The translations under genes were made by a program, and so were the position numbers. DNA of 64,000 nucleotides from Streptomyces sp. CB00316 (lineage in GTDB: Bacteria > Actinomycetota > Actinomycetes > Streptomycetales > Streptomycetaceae), in contig NZ_LIXI01000004.1 of the NCBI RefSeq assembly GCF_001905595.1, forward strand, positions 248,001-312,000, in the 5' to 3' direction. Of the stretch, positions 12,232 to 20,934 are shown in pieces. How positions within the stretch are numbered: position 1 is the first letter of the stretch; every line of letters starts with the position of its first letter. Below the pieces are notes generated by a model. The model was not told where the DNA came from and searched no databases. It saw only the letters and a list, made by a program, of their open reading frames with translations.

Positions 12232-12666
12232 TCAGCTGTCGGCGGGCAGGATCCGGAAGGCGTCCAGCCCCGGTGTCAGGGGGGCCATCGCCCGGAAGTC
12301 GCGCTGGTCCAGGGTGAAGATGCGGTCGGTCCGATAGCGGTCGGCGAGAACCACTCCGACTGCGTCGGCCAGGTCGAGCTGCAGGCCTTCGTACTTCCGC
12401 CTGACTTCCTGGGCGGTACGCAGGTCGGCGAGCTTGAGTTCGGCGAGGCGGTACTGGCCGTCGTCCATGCGGGAGTTCAGTGCCTCCATCACCTGCATTG
12501 CCGCCGGGAACCCCAGGCCGCGATGGACCAGGTGATCCAGCTCGGTGACGACCAGGGGCGAGATGGCCAGCCTCTCGTTCTCCAGGATCCGGGCCGCGTC
12601 GGAATGCTCCGCCTGTGCGGCGTCGAAGGCGGCGTAGAGGGCGGAGGTGTCGGCGACGATGATCAA
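12232..12666 (-). CDS. vapC: VapC-type PIN-domain toxin
   Basis: A 144-residue PIN ribonuclease with the acidic quartet in place: D6 (VADTSAL), E42 (VTELDHL), D98/D101 (LDLADAV) and D120/D123 (TLDQRDF). Such toxins cut tRNA or rRNA using Mg2+. The start is a TTG at 12666 that overlaps the vapB stop as TTGA, which couples toxin to antitoxin translation; no ATG or GTG lies before the first catalytic Asp. It is convergent with the exporter gene, only 13 bases apart. Confidence 0.9.
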   Translation of the reverse strand: MIIVADTSALYAAFDAAQAEHSDAARILENERLAISPLVVTELDHLVHRGLGFPAAMQVMEALNSRMDDGQYRLAELKLADLRTAQEVRRKYEGLQLDLADAVGVVLADRYRTDRIFTLDQRDFRAMAPLTPGLDAFRILPADS

Positions 12667-12905
12667 CGGCGTGCGGCCCGTTCCTTGATGTGTTCGTACA
12701 CCGACTCGTTCATCTCGTCGGGTGTGAGGGAACGTCCGCTGTCGAAGACCGGCAGCTCCCGGCTGCGCTTCGGCCGCTCCGCATGGTCCAGCAGCAGGGC
12801 GATGCTGCGCCGGATGAGCTCCGCCTTGCTGATTCCGGTCGCGGCCGATTCGGCGTCGAGTCGCACTTCCAGTTCTTCCGGAAGGTACACGGTCGTCTTT
12901 ATCAT
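12663..12905 (-). CDS. vapB: VapB-type ribbon-helix-helix antitoxin
   Basis: An 80-residue protein. The N-terminal ribbon-helix-helix (MIKTTVYLPEELEVRLDAES, then GISKAELIRRSIALLL) binds DNA. The C-terminal tail (VFDSGRSLTPDEMNESVYEHI) is the kind that wraps and inhibits VapC. The ATG lies six bases after a TAATCT hexamer with no room for a Shine-Dalgarno, so the mRNA is probably leaderless. A perfect 28-bp palindrome just upstream is the likely autoregulatory operator. Confidence 0.9.
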   Translation of the reverse strand: MIKTTVYLPEELEVRLDAESAATGISKAELIRRSIALLLDHAERPKRSRELPVFDSGRSLTPDEMNESVYEHIKERAARR

Positions 12906-12911
12906 GAGGCC

Positions 12912-12917
12912 AGATTA
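12912..12917 (-). promoter_or_regulatory. Putative -10 element of leaderless vapBC promoter
   Basis: On the minus strand TAATCT lies at -12 to -7 relative to the vapB ATG, so transcription would begin at or next to the A of the start codon. The -35 region would fall inside the adjoining palindrome, which suits repression by bound VapB. Confidence 0.5.
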
Positions 12918-12945
12918 CCACCCTGCCCTACGTAGGGCAGGGTGG
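12918..12945. promoter_or_regulatory. Perfect 28-bp palindrome, probable VapB operator
   Basis: Bases 12918-12931 (CCACCCTGCCCTAC) and 12932-12945 (GTAGGGCAGGGTGG) are exact reverse complements with no spacer. The palindrome ends 12 bases before the vapB start. It could be bound by two RHH dimers. As RNA it would be a strong hairpin only if read through from upstream. Confidence 0.75.
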
Positions 12946-13057
12946 GAGATTCGAGCGTGGGATCACCAGGCACGGTTCGGCAGTCATCGGCGGAGATGGG
13001 CAGCGGCGGCCTGCCTCGGGCGGGCCCCGGCACGGCAACCCGACACGGCCCCGGGCC

Positions 13058-13170
13058 TCAGGCGGGTGCGGGGAACGGGAACCGGACATCGGTCATCGCC
13101 TCCGACACCTCCCACAGCCGCCGCCCGGTCTCCGCGTCGGTGGCCCCCGGGGCGGCAGGGGCGCGCCCCG
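13058..13170 (-). pseudogene. C-terminal remnant of a short-chain dehydrogenase
   Basis: The minus-strand frame ending in TGA at 13058 reads DAETGRRLWEVSEAMTDV followed by RFPFPAPA and a stop. This is the typical tail of SDR oxidoreductases of the WW-domain-oxidoreductase/protochlorophyllide-reductase-like group. Only about 35 codons remain, with no start and no Rossmann fold. The homology ends exactly where the TetR remnant on the other strand begins. Confidence 0.6.
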
Positions 13171-13341
13171 GAGGGGGACCTCTATCCCCGCCTCGCCGCC
13201 GGTGCCGCCCTCACCGCCTTCGACACGGTGCTGCGGCGCTGGAGCGACAGCGGGGGCGCCGAGGATCCCGCTGTGCTGACGGACCGGGCCTTCGCGGTCC
13301 TCGCCCCGGCGCTGGACACGGTCGAGGCGCGCGGGTCGTAG
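13171..13341 (+). pseudogene. C-terminal remnant of a TetR-family regulator
   Basis: The plus-strand frame reads EGDLYPRLAAGAALTAFDTV, then LRRWSDSGGAEDPAVLTDRA and FAVLAPALD before the stop at 13341. This is the C-terminal helix pair of MftR-like TetR regulators. The DNA-binding domain and start are missing. Together with the SDR tail on the opposite strand it looks like a divergent SDR/TetR pair whose centre was deleted. Confidence 0.6.
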
Positions 13342-13386
13342 GCGACCGGTGGCCGGCCCCGGGCCGAGGCCGGGCAGAAAACCATG

Positions 13387-13398
13387 CAAGCGTGCTTG
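13387..13398. promoter_or_regulatory. Inverted repeat CAAGC-GT-GCTTG, candidate TetR operator of the catabolic operon
   Basis: A perfect 5-bp inverted repeat with a two-base centre, extending as ATGCAAGC/GCTTGAAT with one mismatch per arm. It lies 61 bases before the start of the first gene of the 13.5-23.8 kb operon. CAAG-rich palindromes are common operators of TetR regulators of acyl-CoA catabolism. The terminal tetR gene of the operon is the obvious candidate binder; that link is inference. Confidence 0.4.
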
Positions 13399-13459
13399 AA
13401 TGTTTCCTGGTCCGCTGCCATGCTCCTGGGCACCACACCCGGTCCCGAGGGGAGCGCAC

Positions 13460-14266
13460 GTGTCCGTTGTCGCAGCGGTGGTCGACGATCTACGCGAGGA
13501 GAGCGACGAACTCGACGCACTGGTGGGCGCGTTGGAGCCGGACCGATGGCGTGGCCCGACCCCCGCCGAGGGCTGGACCGTCGCCCACCAGATCGCCCAC
13601 CTCGCCTGGACCGACGAGGTCGCCCTGCTGGCGGCCACCGAGCCGGACCGGTTCGGCGACGAGGTGGCCAAGGCGCTCGCCGCCCCCGAGGCCTTCGTCG
13701 ACGAGGCCGCCGAGGCCCTGGTCGCCGCCCACGCCCCGGACGCCCTCCTCGCCCGGTGGCGGGGCGGGCGGCAGCGGCTCGACAAGGTGCTGCGGGACGC
13801 CCCGGCGGGGACCCGGATCCCCTGGTACGGGCCGCCGATGAGCGTCGCGTCCATGGCGACCGCCCGGCTCATGGAGACCTGGGCCCACGGCCAGGACATC
13901 GCCGACGCCCTGGGGGTCTCCCGCGCCACCACCGCCCGGCTGCGCCATGTCGCCCGGATCGGCGTACGGACCCGGAACTACGCCTACGCGGTACGCGGCA
14001 TCACGGCACCTGCGGATGAGTTCCGCGTCGAACTGGTAGCGCCAAAAGGAGAGTTGATCGCGTACGGGCCCGAGGGCGCCGCCCAGCGCGTCACCGGCCC
14101 GCTGCTCGACTTCTGCCTCCTGGTCACCCAGCGCGCCCACCGCGCCGACCTCGCCGTCACCGCCGAGGGGCGCGACGCCGACCAGTGGCTCTCCATCGCC
14201 CAGGCCTTCGCCGGACCTCCCGGGCCGGGCCGGCTGCCACGTGCGGAGCGGGACGGTCACCGGTGA
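13460..14266 (+). CDS. TIGR03084-family DinB-like metal-binding protein
   Basis: A 268-residue protein of the DinB/mycothiol-dependent maleylpyruvate isomerase superfamily, TIGR03084 subgroup. The N-terminal four-helix bundle has WTVAHQIAHLAWTDE, with metal-ligand histidines around residues 43-47, and METWAHGQDIADALG supplies a third His. The C-terminal domain is small and beta-rich. The start is GTG at 13460 after GAGGGGAG. GTGA overlap couples it to the AtuA-like gene. Members are regularly found beside acyl-CoA carboxylase clusters, but their reaction is not established. Confidence 0.85.
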   Translation: MSVVAAVVDDLREESDELDALVGALEPDRWRGPTPAEGWTVAHQIAHLAWTDEVALLAATEPDRFGDEVAKALAAPEAFVDEAAEALVAAHAPDALLARWRGGRQRLDKVLRDAPAGTRIPWYGPPMSVASMATARLMETWAHGQDIADALGVSRATTARLRHVARIGVRTRNYAYAVRGITAPADEFRVELVAPKGELIAYGPEGAAQRVTGPLLDFCLLVTQRAHRADLAVTAEGRDADQWLSIAQAFAGPPGPGRLPRAERDGHR

Positions 14267-15993
14267 GCGCCGCCCCCGCCCCCGCGCCCCTCCGTATCGG
14301 CAACGCCTCCGGCTTCTACGGCGACCGCTTCGACGCCGTCCGCGAGATGCTCACCGGCGGCCCCCTCGACGTCCTCACCGGCGACTACCTCGCCGAGCTG
14401 ACCATGCTCATCCTCGGCCGCAGCCGCCTCAAGGACCCGGCGAAGGGGTACGCCACCACCTTCCTGCGCCAGCTCGAAGAAGGCCTCGCCCTCGCCCACG
14501 AACGCGGGGTGAAGATCGTCACCAACGCGGGCGGCCTCAACCCCGCCGGACTGGCCGACGCCGTACGTAAGTTGGCGGCCAAGGTCGGGGTCCCGATCAC
14601 CGTCGCCCACGTCGAGGGCGACAGCCTCCCCGTGCCCGACGGGTTCCTCACCGCCAACGCCTACCTCGGCGGCGCCGGGATCGCCGCCTGCCTGCGGGCC
14701 GGGGCCGACATCGTCGTCACCGGCCGGGTCACCGACGCGGCCCTCGTCACCGGCCCGGCCGCCGCCCACTTCGGCTGGCGCCCGGACGACCTGGACGCGC
14801 TCGCGGGGGCGGTGGTCGCCGGGCACGTGCTGGAGTGCGGTACGCAGGCGACGGGCGGGAACTACGCCCTCTTCGGGGAGCACGACGTGCGCCGCCCCGG
14901 CTTCCCCCTCGCCGAGATCCACGCCGACGGGTCGTCCGTGATCACCAAGCACGACGGTTCGGGGGGCGTCGTCGACCTCGGCACGGTCACCGCCCAACTC
15001 CTGTACGAGACCGGGGGAGCCCGGTACGCCGGCCCCGATGTCACTGCCCGCCTCGACACCGTACGGCTCACCCCCGACGGCCCGGACCGGGTCCGCATCG
15101 ACGGGGTACGCGGCGAGGCCCCGCCGCCCACGCTCAAGGCCGGGCTCACCCGGCTCGGCGGCTGGCGCAACGAGGTCGTGTTCGTCCTCACGGGCCTGGA
15201 CATCGAGGCCAAGGCCCGCCTGGTGAAGCAGCAGTTCGCCGATGCCCTGGAGCGCGGCGCCGGGCGCGCGCCGGCCGGGGTCCGCTGGGAGCTGGCCCGG
15301 ACCGACCGCCCCGACGCCGACACCGAGGAGCGGGCCAGCGCCCTGCTCCGGCTCGTCGTCCGCGACCGGGACGCCGACGCGGTGGGCCGGGCCGTCTCGG
15401 GGGCCGCCGTCGAACTGGCCCTCGGCAGCTACCCGGGATTCCACGTCACCGCCCCGCCCGGAAAGGGCGCGCCCTACGGGGTGTTCGAGGCGGCCCACGT
15501 ACCGGCGGGGGAGGTCGCGCACACCGCCGTGCTGCCGGACGGGCGCCGGGAGATCGTAGAACCGCCCACGTGCACAAAGGAGTTGGTCGAGGTGGGCGAA
15601 CCGCCGCTCCCCGCCCCGTACCCCTCCGGGCTCACCCGCCGTGCCCCCCTCGGGCTCATCGCGGGCGCCCGCAGCGGCGACAAGGGCGGCGACGCCAACG
15701 TGGGCGTCTGGGTGCGCGACGACGACGCCTGGCGGTGGCTGGCCCATGAGCTGACCGTCGAGCGGTTCCAGGAACTCCTCCCGGAGGCGGCCGACTTGAC
15801 CGTCAAACGCCATGTCCTGCCCAACCTGCGCGCCCTGAACTTCACCGTGCACGGCCTCCTGGGGGAGGGCGTCGCCGCGCAGGCCCGGTTCGACCCGCAG
15901 GCCAAGGCGGTGGGGGAGTGGCTGCGGTCGCGGTGGCTGCCCGTCCCCGTCGGACTGCTCGAAGGCATCGATGACCCGGAGGTGTCCGCATGA
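14263..15993 (+). CDS. AtuA-like acyclic terpene utilisation family protein (DUF1446)
   Basis: A 576-residue DUF1446/AtuA protein. It begins RIGNASGFYGDRFDAVREML and contains the conserved GDYLAELTM, TNAGGLNP and AHVEGDSLP blocks in the N-terminal half. The C-terminal half contains the LIAGARSGDKGGDANVGVWV motif of the second domain. In Pseudomonas AtuA belongs to the citronellol/geraniol pathway; its biochemical role is still unclear. The GTG start overlaps the preceding stop, and ATGA overlaps the following carboxylase gene, so it is made in step with the carboxylase. This gene is the main reason to favour a branched or isoprenoid acyl-CoA as the pathway substrate. Confidence 0.88.
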   Translation: MSAAPAPAPLRIGNASGFYGDRFDAVREMLTGGPLDVLTGDYLAELTMLILGRSRLKDPAKGYATTFLRQLEEGLALAHERGVKIVTNAGGLNPAGLADAVRKLAAKVGVPITVAHVEGDSLPVPDGFLTANAYLGGAGIAACLRAGADIVVTGRVTDAALVTGPAAAHFGWRPDDLDALAGAVVAGHVLECGTQATGGNYALFGEHDVRRPGFPLAEIHADGSSVITKHDGSGGVVDLGTVTAQLLYETGGARYAGPDVTARLDTVRLTPDGPDRVRIDGVRGEAPPPTLKAGLTRLGGWRNEVVFVLTGLDIEAKARLVKQQFADALERGAGRAPAGVRWELARTDRPDADTEERASALLRLVVRDRDADAVGRAVSGAAVELALGSYPGFHVTAPPGKGAPYGVFEAAHVPAGEVAHTAVLPDGRREIVEPPTCTKELVEVGEPPLPAPYPSGLTRRAPLGLIAGARSGDKGGDANVGVWVRDDDAWRWLAHELTVERFQELLPEAADLTVKRHVLPNLRALNFTVHGLLGEGVAAQARFDPQAKAVGEWLRSRWLPVPVGLLEGIDDPEVSA

Positions 15994-17588
15994 CCGTCCT
16001 GCTCACCGGGCTCGACACCGGCAGCCCCGAATACACCGCCCATCGGGCCACCATGCTGGCCAAGCTCACCGAGCTGGAGGCCGAGCACGCCAAGGCGCTC
16101 GCGGGCGGCGGCGAGAAGTACGTGACCCGGCACCGCAAGCGCGGCAAGCTCCCCGCGCGGGAGCGGATCGAGCTGCTGGTGGACCCCGACACCCCGTTCC
16201 TGGAGCTGTCGCCGCTGGCCGCCTGGGGCAGTGACTACGCGGTCGGCGCCTCGCTCATCACGGGGATCGGGGTGGTGGAGGGCGTCGAGTGCCTGATCAC
16301 CGCCAACGACCCGACCGTACGCGGCGGGGCCTCGAACCCGTGGACGCTGAAGAAGGCCCTGCGCGCCAACGAGATCGCCTTCGCCAACCGGCTCCCCTGC
16401 ATCAGCCTGGTGGAGTCGGGGGGCGCCGACCTTCCGTCGCAGAAGGAGATCTTCATTCCGGGCGGGGCGCTCTTCCGGGACATCACGCGGCTGTCGGCGG
16501 CCGGAATCCCGACCGTGGCCGTCGTGTTCGGCAACTCGACCGCCGGAGGCGCGTACGTCCCCGGCATGTCCGACCACGCCGTGATGATCCGGGAGCGGTC
16601 CAAGGTCTTCCTCGGCGGACCGCCGCTGGTGAAGATGGCGACCGGCGAGGAGAGCGACGACGAGTCCCTCGGCGGGGCCGAGATGCACGCCCGTACGTCG
16701 GGGCTCGCCGATCACTTCGCCGTGGACGAACAGGACGCGATCCGGCAGGCCCGGCGTATCGTCGCCCGCTTCAACTGGCGCAAGACGTCACCCGACCCGG
16801 GGCCCGCCGAGCCGCCGAAGTACGACGAGGAAGAGCTCCTCGGGATCGTGCCGGGCGACCTGAAGGTGCCCTTCGACCCGCGCGAGGTGATCGCCCGGCT
16901 GGTCGACGGCTCGGACTTCGACGCGTTCAAACCGCTGTACGGGGCGAGCCTGGTCACGGGGTGGGCGCGGCTGCACGGGTATCCGGTCGGGATCCTCGCC
17001 AACGCGCAGGGGGTGCTGTTCAGCGAGGAGTCGCAGAAGGCCGCCCAGTTCATCCAGCTCGCGAATCAGCGCGACATTCCGCTCCTCTTCCTCCACAACA
17101 CCACCGGCTACATGGTCGGCAAGGAGTACGAGCAGGGCGGCATCATCAAGCACGGCGCGATGATGATCAACGCGGTCGCCAACTCGAAGGTCCCGCACCT
17201 GTCGGTCCTGATCGGCGCCTCGTACGGGGCCGGGCACTACGGCATGTGCGGCCGCGCCTACGAACCGCGCTTCCTCTTCGCCTGGCCGAGCAGCAAGTCC
17301 GCCGTCATGGGGCCGCAGCAGCTCGCGGGCGTCCTCTCCATCGTCGCCCGTGCTTCCTCCGCCGCGAAGGGGCTGCCGTACGACGACGAGGCGGACGCCG
17401 GGCTGCGCGCGATGGTGGAGCAGCAGATCGAGGCGGAGTCGCTGCCGATGTTCCTGTCCGGGCGGCTGTACGACGACGGGGTGATCGACCCGCGCGACAC
17501 CCGGACCGTCCTCGGGATGTGCCTGTCCGCGATCCACACCGCACCGGTCGAGGGCGCCCGTGGCGGCTTCGGCGTCTTCCGGATGTGA
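15990..17588 (+). CDS. Acyl-CoA carboxylase, carboxyltransferase (beta) subunit
   Basis: A 532-residue carboxyltransferase of the methylcrotonyl/geranyl-CoA carboxylase class. The two crotonase-like halves are visible: N-domain ITANDPTVRGGASNPWTLKK and GNSTAGGAYVPGMSD; C-domain FLHNTTGYMVGKEYE and GASYGAGHYGMCGRAYEPRF. The acyl-binding loop after LVESGGADLPSQ reads FIPGGALFRDITRLS, which does not look like the FGRIFFNQ loop of classical MCC beta subunits. The acyl group may therefore differ from methylcrotonyl; this comparison is from memory. The ATG overlaps the AtuA-like stop. The biotin-bearing partner is encoded 36 bases downstream. Confidence 0.92.
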   Translation: MTVLLTGLDTGSPEYTAHRATMLAKLTELEAEHAKALAGGGEKYVTRHRKRGKLPARERIELLVDPDTPFLELSPLAAWGSDYAVGASLITGIGVVEGVECLITANDPTVRGGASNPWTLKKALRANEIAFANRLPCISLVESGGADLPSQKEIFIPGGALFRDITRLSAAGIPTVAVVFGNSTAGGAYVPGMSDHAVMIRERSKVFLGGPPLVKMATGEESDDESLGGAEMHARTSGLADHFAVDEQDAIRQARRIVARFNWRKTSPDPGPAEPPKYDEEELLGIVPGDLKVPFDPREVIARLVDGSDFDAFKPLYGASLVTGWARLHGYPVGILANAQGVLFSEESQKAAQFIQLANQRDIPLLFLHNTTGYMVGKEYEQGGIIKHGAMMINAVANSKVPHLSVLIGASYGAGHYGMCGRAYEPRFLFAWPSSKSAVMGPQQLAGVLSIVARASSAAKGLPYDDEADAGLRAMVEQQIEAESLPMFLSGRLYDDGVIDPRDTRTVLGMCLSAIHTAPVEGARGGFGVFRM

Positions 17589-17624
17589 CCCGCGCATGAC
17601 GAATCTTCCGGATGTGAGGGCCAG

Positions 17625-19625
17625 ATGACCATCACCACTCTCCTTGTCGCCAACCGGGGCGAGATCGCCTGCCGGATCTTCCGCACCTGCCGTGCCCTGG
17701 GCATCACCACCGTCGCCGTGTACTCCGACGCGGACGCCGACGCCCTGCACGTACGCGAGGCGGACCTCGCCGTACGCCTGCCGGGCTCCGCCCCCGCCGA
17801 CACCTACCTGCGCGGCGACCTCGTCGTGGCCGCAGCGCTGGCCGCCGGTGCGGATGCCGTGCACCCCGGCTACGGCTTCCTCTCCGAGAACGCCGCCTTT
17901 GCCGCCGCCGTGCAGGACGCGGGTCTTGTGTGGGTGGGCCCGCCGGTGAAGGCCATCGAGCTGATGGCGTCCAAGACCCGGGCCAAGGAGCTGATGGGCG
18001 GGGCGGGGGTGCCGCTGCTGGCCCCCGTGGACCCGGCGACGGCGAGCGCCGACGATCTGCCGCTGCTGCTGAAGGCCGCGTCGGGCGGGGGTGGTCGCGG
18101 CATGCGGATCGTCCGCGAACTCGAATCCCTGCCAGGGGAGTTGCTGGCAGCGGCTGCCGAGGCCGCGTCCGCCTTCGGGGACGGCGAGGTGTTCGCGGAG
18201 CCGTACGTGGAGCGGGGCCGGCACGTCGAGGTCCAAATCATGGCGGACGCGTACGACACCGTGTGGGCGCTCGGGACCCGGGACTGCTCGCTCCAGCGCC
18301 GCCACCAGAAGGTCATCGAGGAGGCCCCGGCGCCCGGTCTGGACGAGGCGCTGCGGGCGCGGCTGCACGACGCGGCGGTGGCTGCGGCGCGGGCGGTCGG
18401 CTACCGGGGGGCGGGGACCGTGGAGTTCCTGGTCTCGGCGGAGGGGCGGCCGTACTTCCTGGAGATGAACACCCGCCTCCAGGTCGAGCACCCGGTGACG
18501 GAGGCCGTGTTCGGGGTGGACCTGGTCGCGCTGCAACTGCGGGTGGCGGAGGGGGAGCCGCTGGACCCGGCGCTCCCGTCTCCGTCGGGCCACGCGGTGG
18601 AGGCCCGGCTCTACGCCGAGGACCCCGCGCACGACTGGCAGCCGCAGACCGGAGCACTGCTCACGCTGGAGGTGCCGGACGCGCCCGGCCTGCGCCTGGA
18701 CACCGGATACACCGGCGGCGACACCATCGGCGTCCACTACGACCCGATGCTCGCCAAGGTCATCGCCCACGCCCCGACGCGGAGCGAGGCGGTACGGCTG
18801 CTGGCCGGAGCCCTGGAGCGCGCCCGCATCCACGGACCGGTCACCAATCGGGCCCTGCTCGTACGGTCGTTGCGTCACCCGGACTTCGTGGCGGCCCGTC
18901 TCGACACCGGCTTCTACGACCGGCACCTGGCCGACCTCACCGCCCCGGGACCCGGCGACCCCGCCACCGCCGCCCTCGCCGCCGCCCTCGCGGAGGCCGT
19001 ACGCGCCACGAACGCCCCAGGCCCCGCCCCCACCCGCTTCGGCGCCTGGCGCAACGTCCCCTCGCAGCCCCAGGTCAAGCGCTACCGCAGCGAACCCGAC
19101 GGCACCGAGCACGAGATCGCCTACCGCACCCCGCGCACCGGCACCCCGGAACCGCACGACGCCCCCGGCGTCCGGGTCCTCGCCGCCACCCCGGACCGCG
19201 TCGCCCTCGAACTCAAAGGCCTCACGCGGCACTTCACGATCACCACCGACCGCGACCGCCTCTATGTGGACACCGCCGGAGCCTCGTACACCTTCACCGC
19301 CCTGCCCCGCTTCACCGACCCCGCCACGCAGACCGACCCCGGCTCCCTCCTCGCCCCCATGCCCGGCACCGTCGTCCGCCTCGCGGAGGGCCTGGCGCCC
19401 GGGGTCGCGGTCGAGGCCGGGCAGCCGCTGATCTGGCTGGAGGCGATGAAGATGGAGCACCGCATCCTCGCCCCGGCCGCCGGCACCCTCACCGCCCTGC
19501 ACGCCGCCCCCGGCCACCAGGTCGAGGTGGGCGCCCTGCTCGCCGTGGTCCAGGAGGACCTGGGCCACGACCCCGCACCCGTAACCGCACCCGTAACCGT
19601 ATCCGCACCGGAGGAGAATGCATGA
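17625..19625 (+). CDS. Acyl-CoA carboxylase, biotin carboxylase/BCCP (alpha) subunit
   Basis: A 666-residue biotin carboxylase fused to a biotinyl domain. It has an N-domain (LLVANRGEIACRIFRTCR), an ATP-grasp with the glycine loop KAASGGGGRGMRI (about 149-161), catalytic EMNTRLQVEHPVTE, and a BT-type linker. The C-terminal biotin attachment site is EAMKMEH about 45 residues from the end. It carboxylates its own biotin with ATP and bicarbonate, and the beta subunit then transfers CO2 to the acyl-CoA. The gene overlaps the following acyl-CoA dehydrogenase by four bases. Confidence 0.94.
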   Translation: MTITTLLVANRGEIACRIFRTCRALGITTVAVYSDADADALHVREADLAVRLPGSAPADTYLRGDLVVAAALAAGADAVHPGYGFLSENAAFAAAVQDAGLVWVGPPVKAIELMASKTRAKELMGGAGVPLLAPVDPATASADDLPLLLKAASGGGGRGMRIVRELESLPGELLAAAAEAASAFGDGEVFAEPYVERGRHVEVQIMADAYDTVWALGTRDCSLQRRHQKVIEEAPAPGLDEALRARLHDAAVAAARAVGYRGAGTVEFLVSAEGRPYFLEMNTRLQVEHPVTEAVFGVDLVALQLRVAEGEPLDPALPSPSGHAVEARLYAEDPAHDWQPQTGALLTLEVPDAPGLRLDTGYTGGDTIGVHYDPMLAKVIAHAPTRSEAVRLLAGALERARIHGPVTNRALLVRSLRHPDFVAARLDTGFYDRHLADLTAPGPGDPATAALAAALAEAVRATNAPGPAPTRFGAWRNVPSQPQVKRYRSEPDGTEHEIAYRTPRTGTPEPHDAPGVRVLAATPDRVALELKGLTRHFTITTDRDRLYVDTAGASYTFTALPRFTDPATQTDPGSLLAPMPGTVVRLAEGLAPGVAVEAGQPLIWLEAMKMEHRILAPAAGTLTALHAAPGHQVEVGALLAVVQEDLGHDPAPVTAPVTVSAPEENA

Positions 19626-20794
19626 GCACCGTCCTCGAAACCGAAGAGCACCAGGCGCTGCGCGCCGCCGTCGCCGCCCTCGGAAAGCGATACGGGCGCG
19701 ACTACATGACCACCGTCATCCGCGACGGCTCCCACACCCACGAGCTGTGGGCGGAGGCGGCGAAGCTCGGCTACCTCGGGGTGAACCTTCCCGAGGAGTA
19801 CGGCGGCGGGGGCGGCGGCATGGCGGAACTCTCGATCGTGCTGGAGGAGTTGGGTGCGGCGGGCTCTCCCCTCCTCATGATGATCGTGTCGCCCGCGATC
19901 TGCGGCACGGTCATCGCCCGCTTCGGTACGGACGAACAGAAGCAGCGGTGGCTGCCGGGCCTCGCCGACGGCACGCTCACCATGGCCTTCGGGATCACCG
20001 AACCGGACGCCGGGTCCAACTCCCACCGGATCACCACCACCGCCCGCCGCGACGGGACGGGACCGGACGCCGGCTGGGTGCTCACCGGCCGAAAGGTCTT
20101 CGTCTCCGGCGTCGACATAGCCGACGCGACCCTGATCGTGGGCCGCACGGAGGACGCCCGGTCGGGGAAGCTGAAGCCCTGCCTGTTCATCGTCCCGCGC
20201 GATGCGGAGGGCTTCGGGCGGAACCGGATCGACATGGAACTCCACGCCCCTGAGAAGCAGTTCGAACTGGTCCTGGACGACGTACGGCTGCCCGCCGACG
20301 CCCTGGTCGGAGACGAGGACGCGGGGCTGCTCCAGCTCTTCGCGGGGCTGAACCCCGAGCGGATCATGACGGCCGCGTTCGGGATCGGGATGGGCCGGTT
20401 CGCGCTCGGCAGGGCCGTCGAGTACGCCCGTACGCGCCAGGTCTGGAAGGCCCCGATCGGCGCCCACCAGGCCATCGCGCACCCGCTCGCCACCGCGCAC
20501 ATCGACCTGGAGCTGTCGCGGCTGATGATGCAGAAGGCCGCCCGGCTCTACGACGACGGGGACGACATCGGCGCCGGCGAGGCGGCGAACATGGCGAAGT
20601 ACGCGGCCGGCGAGGCCTGCGTGAAGGCGGTCGACCAGGCGGTCCACACCCTGGGCGGCAACGGCCTGACCCGCGAGTACGGGCTCGCCTCCCTGATCAC
20701 CGCGTCCCGGGTGGCCCGGATCGCGCCGGTCAGCCGCGAGATGATCCTGAACTACGTCTCGCACCAGTCGCTGGGCCTGCCGAAATCGTACTAG
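19622..20794 (+). CDS. Acyl-CoA dehydrogenase (isovaleryl-type catalytic Glu)
   Basis: A 390-residue FAD acyl-CoA dehydrogenase: GITEPDAGSNSHRITTTA and WVLTGRKVFVSG shape the FAD/substrate site. The catalytic base is probably E246 in GLNPERIMTA, the helix position used by isovaleryl-CoA dehydrogenase. The MCAD position near the C-terminus carries RIAPVSRE, without Glu. This favours a branched acyl-CoA such as isovaleryl or citronellyl; residue assignment is by eye. The ATG overlaps the carboxylase alpha stop (ATGA), so it belongs to the same operon. A GC hairpin follows 87 bases after the stop. Confidence 0.9.
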   Translation: MSTVLETEEHQALRAAVAALGKRYGRDYMTTVIRDGSHTHELWAEAAKLGYLGVNLPEEYGGGGGGMAELSIVLEELGAAGSPLLMMIVSPAICGTVIARFGTDEQKQRWLPGLADGTLTMAFGITEPDAGSNSHRITTTARRDGTGPDAGWVLTGRKVFVSGVDIADATLIVGRTEDARSGKLKPCLFIVPRDAEGFGRNRIDMELHAPEKQFELVLDDVRLPADALVGDEDAGLLQLFAGLNPERIMTAAFGIGMGRFALGRAVEYARTRQVWKAPIGAHQAIAHPLATAHIDLELSRLMMQKAARLYDDGDDIGAGEAANMAKYAAGEACVKAVDQAVHTLGGNGLTREYGLASLITASRVARIAPVSREMILNYVSHQSLGLPKSY

Positions 20795-20880
20795 AGGCCC
20801 TCAGAGCGATTTCGCCCGTCCTACCTCTCCCCCTTCCCCACCCCCAGGGGCGATTCTGACTCTCCACACCCGCACGGTGT

Positions 20881-20907
20881 CCCGCGCCGCCTCCCGGGCG
20901 GCGCGGG
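20881..20907 (+). terminator. 11-bp GC hairpin between dehydrogenase and CoA ligase genes
   Basis: CCCGCGCCGCC (20881-20891) pairs perfectly with GGCGGCGCGGG (20897-20907) around a five-base loop. It lies in the only sizeable gap (140 bases) of the operon. It could be a partial terminator or an mRNA-stability element that separates the carboxylase half from the ligase half. Confidence 0.55.
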
Positions 20908-20934
20908 CCACCGCGACGACAGGGGTTGACTGCC

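Noticed and set aside
16788..19568. A 926-codon minus frame
   Set aside because: Antisense shadow of the carboxylase genes, Gly/Arg/His-rich with no fold or start signal.
17930..20794. A 954-codon plus frame reading into the acyl-CoA dehydrogenase
   Set aside because: The first 564 codons are an out-of-frame Gly/Arg/Pro reading of the carboxylase alpha gene; the dehydrogenase starts at 19622.
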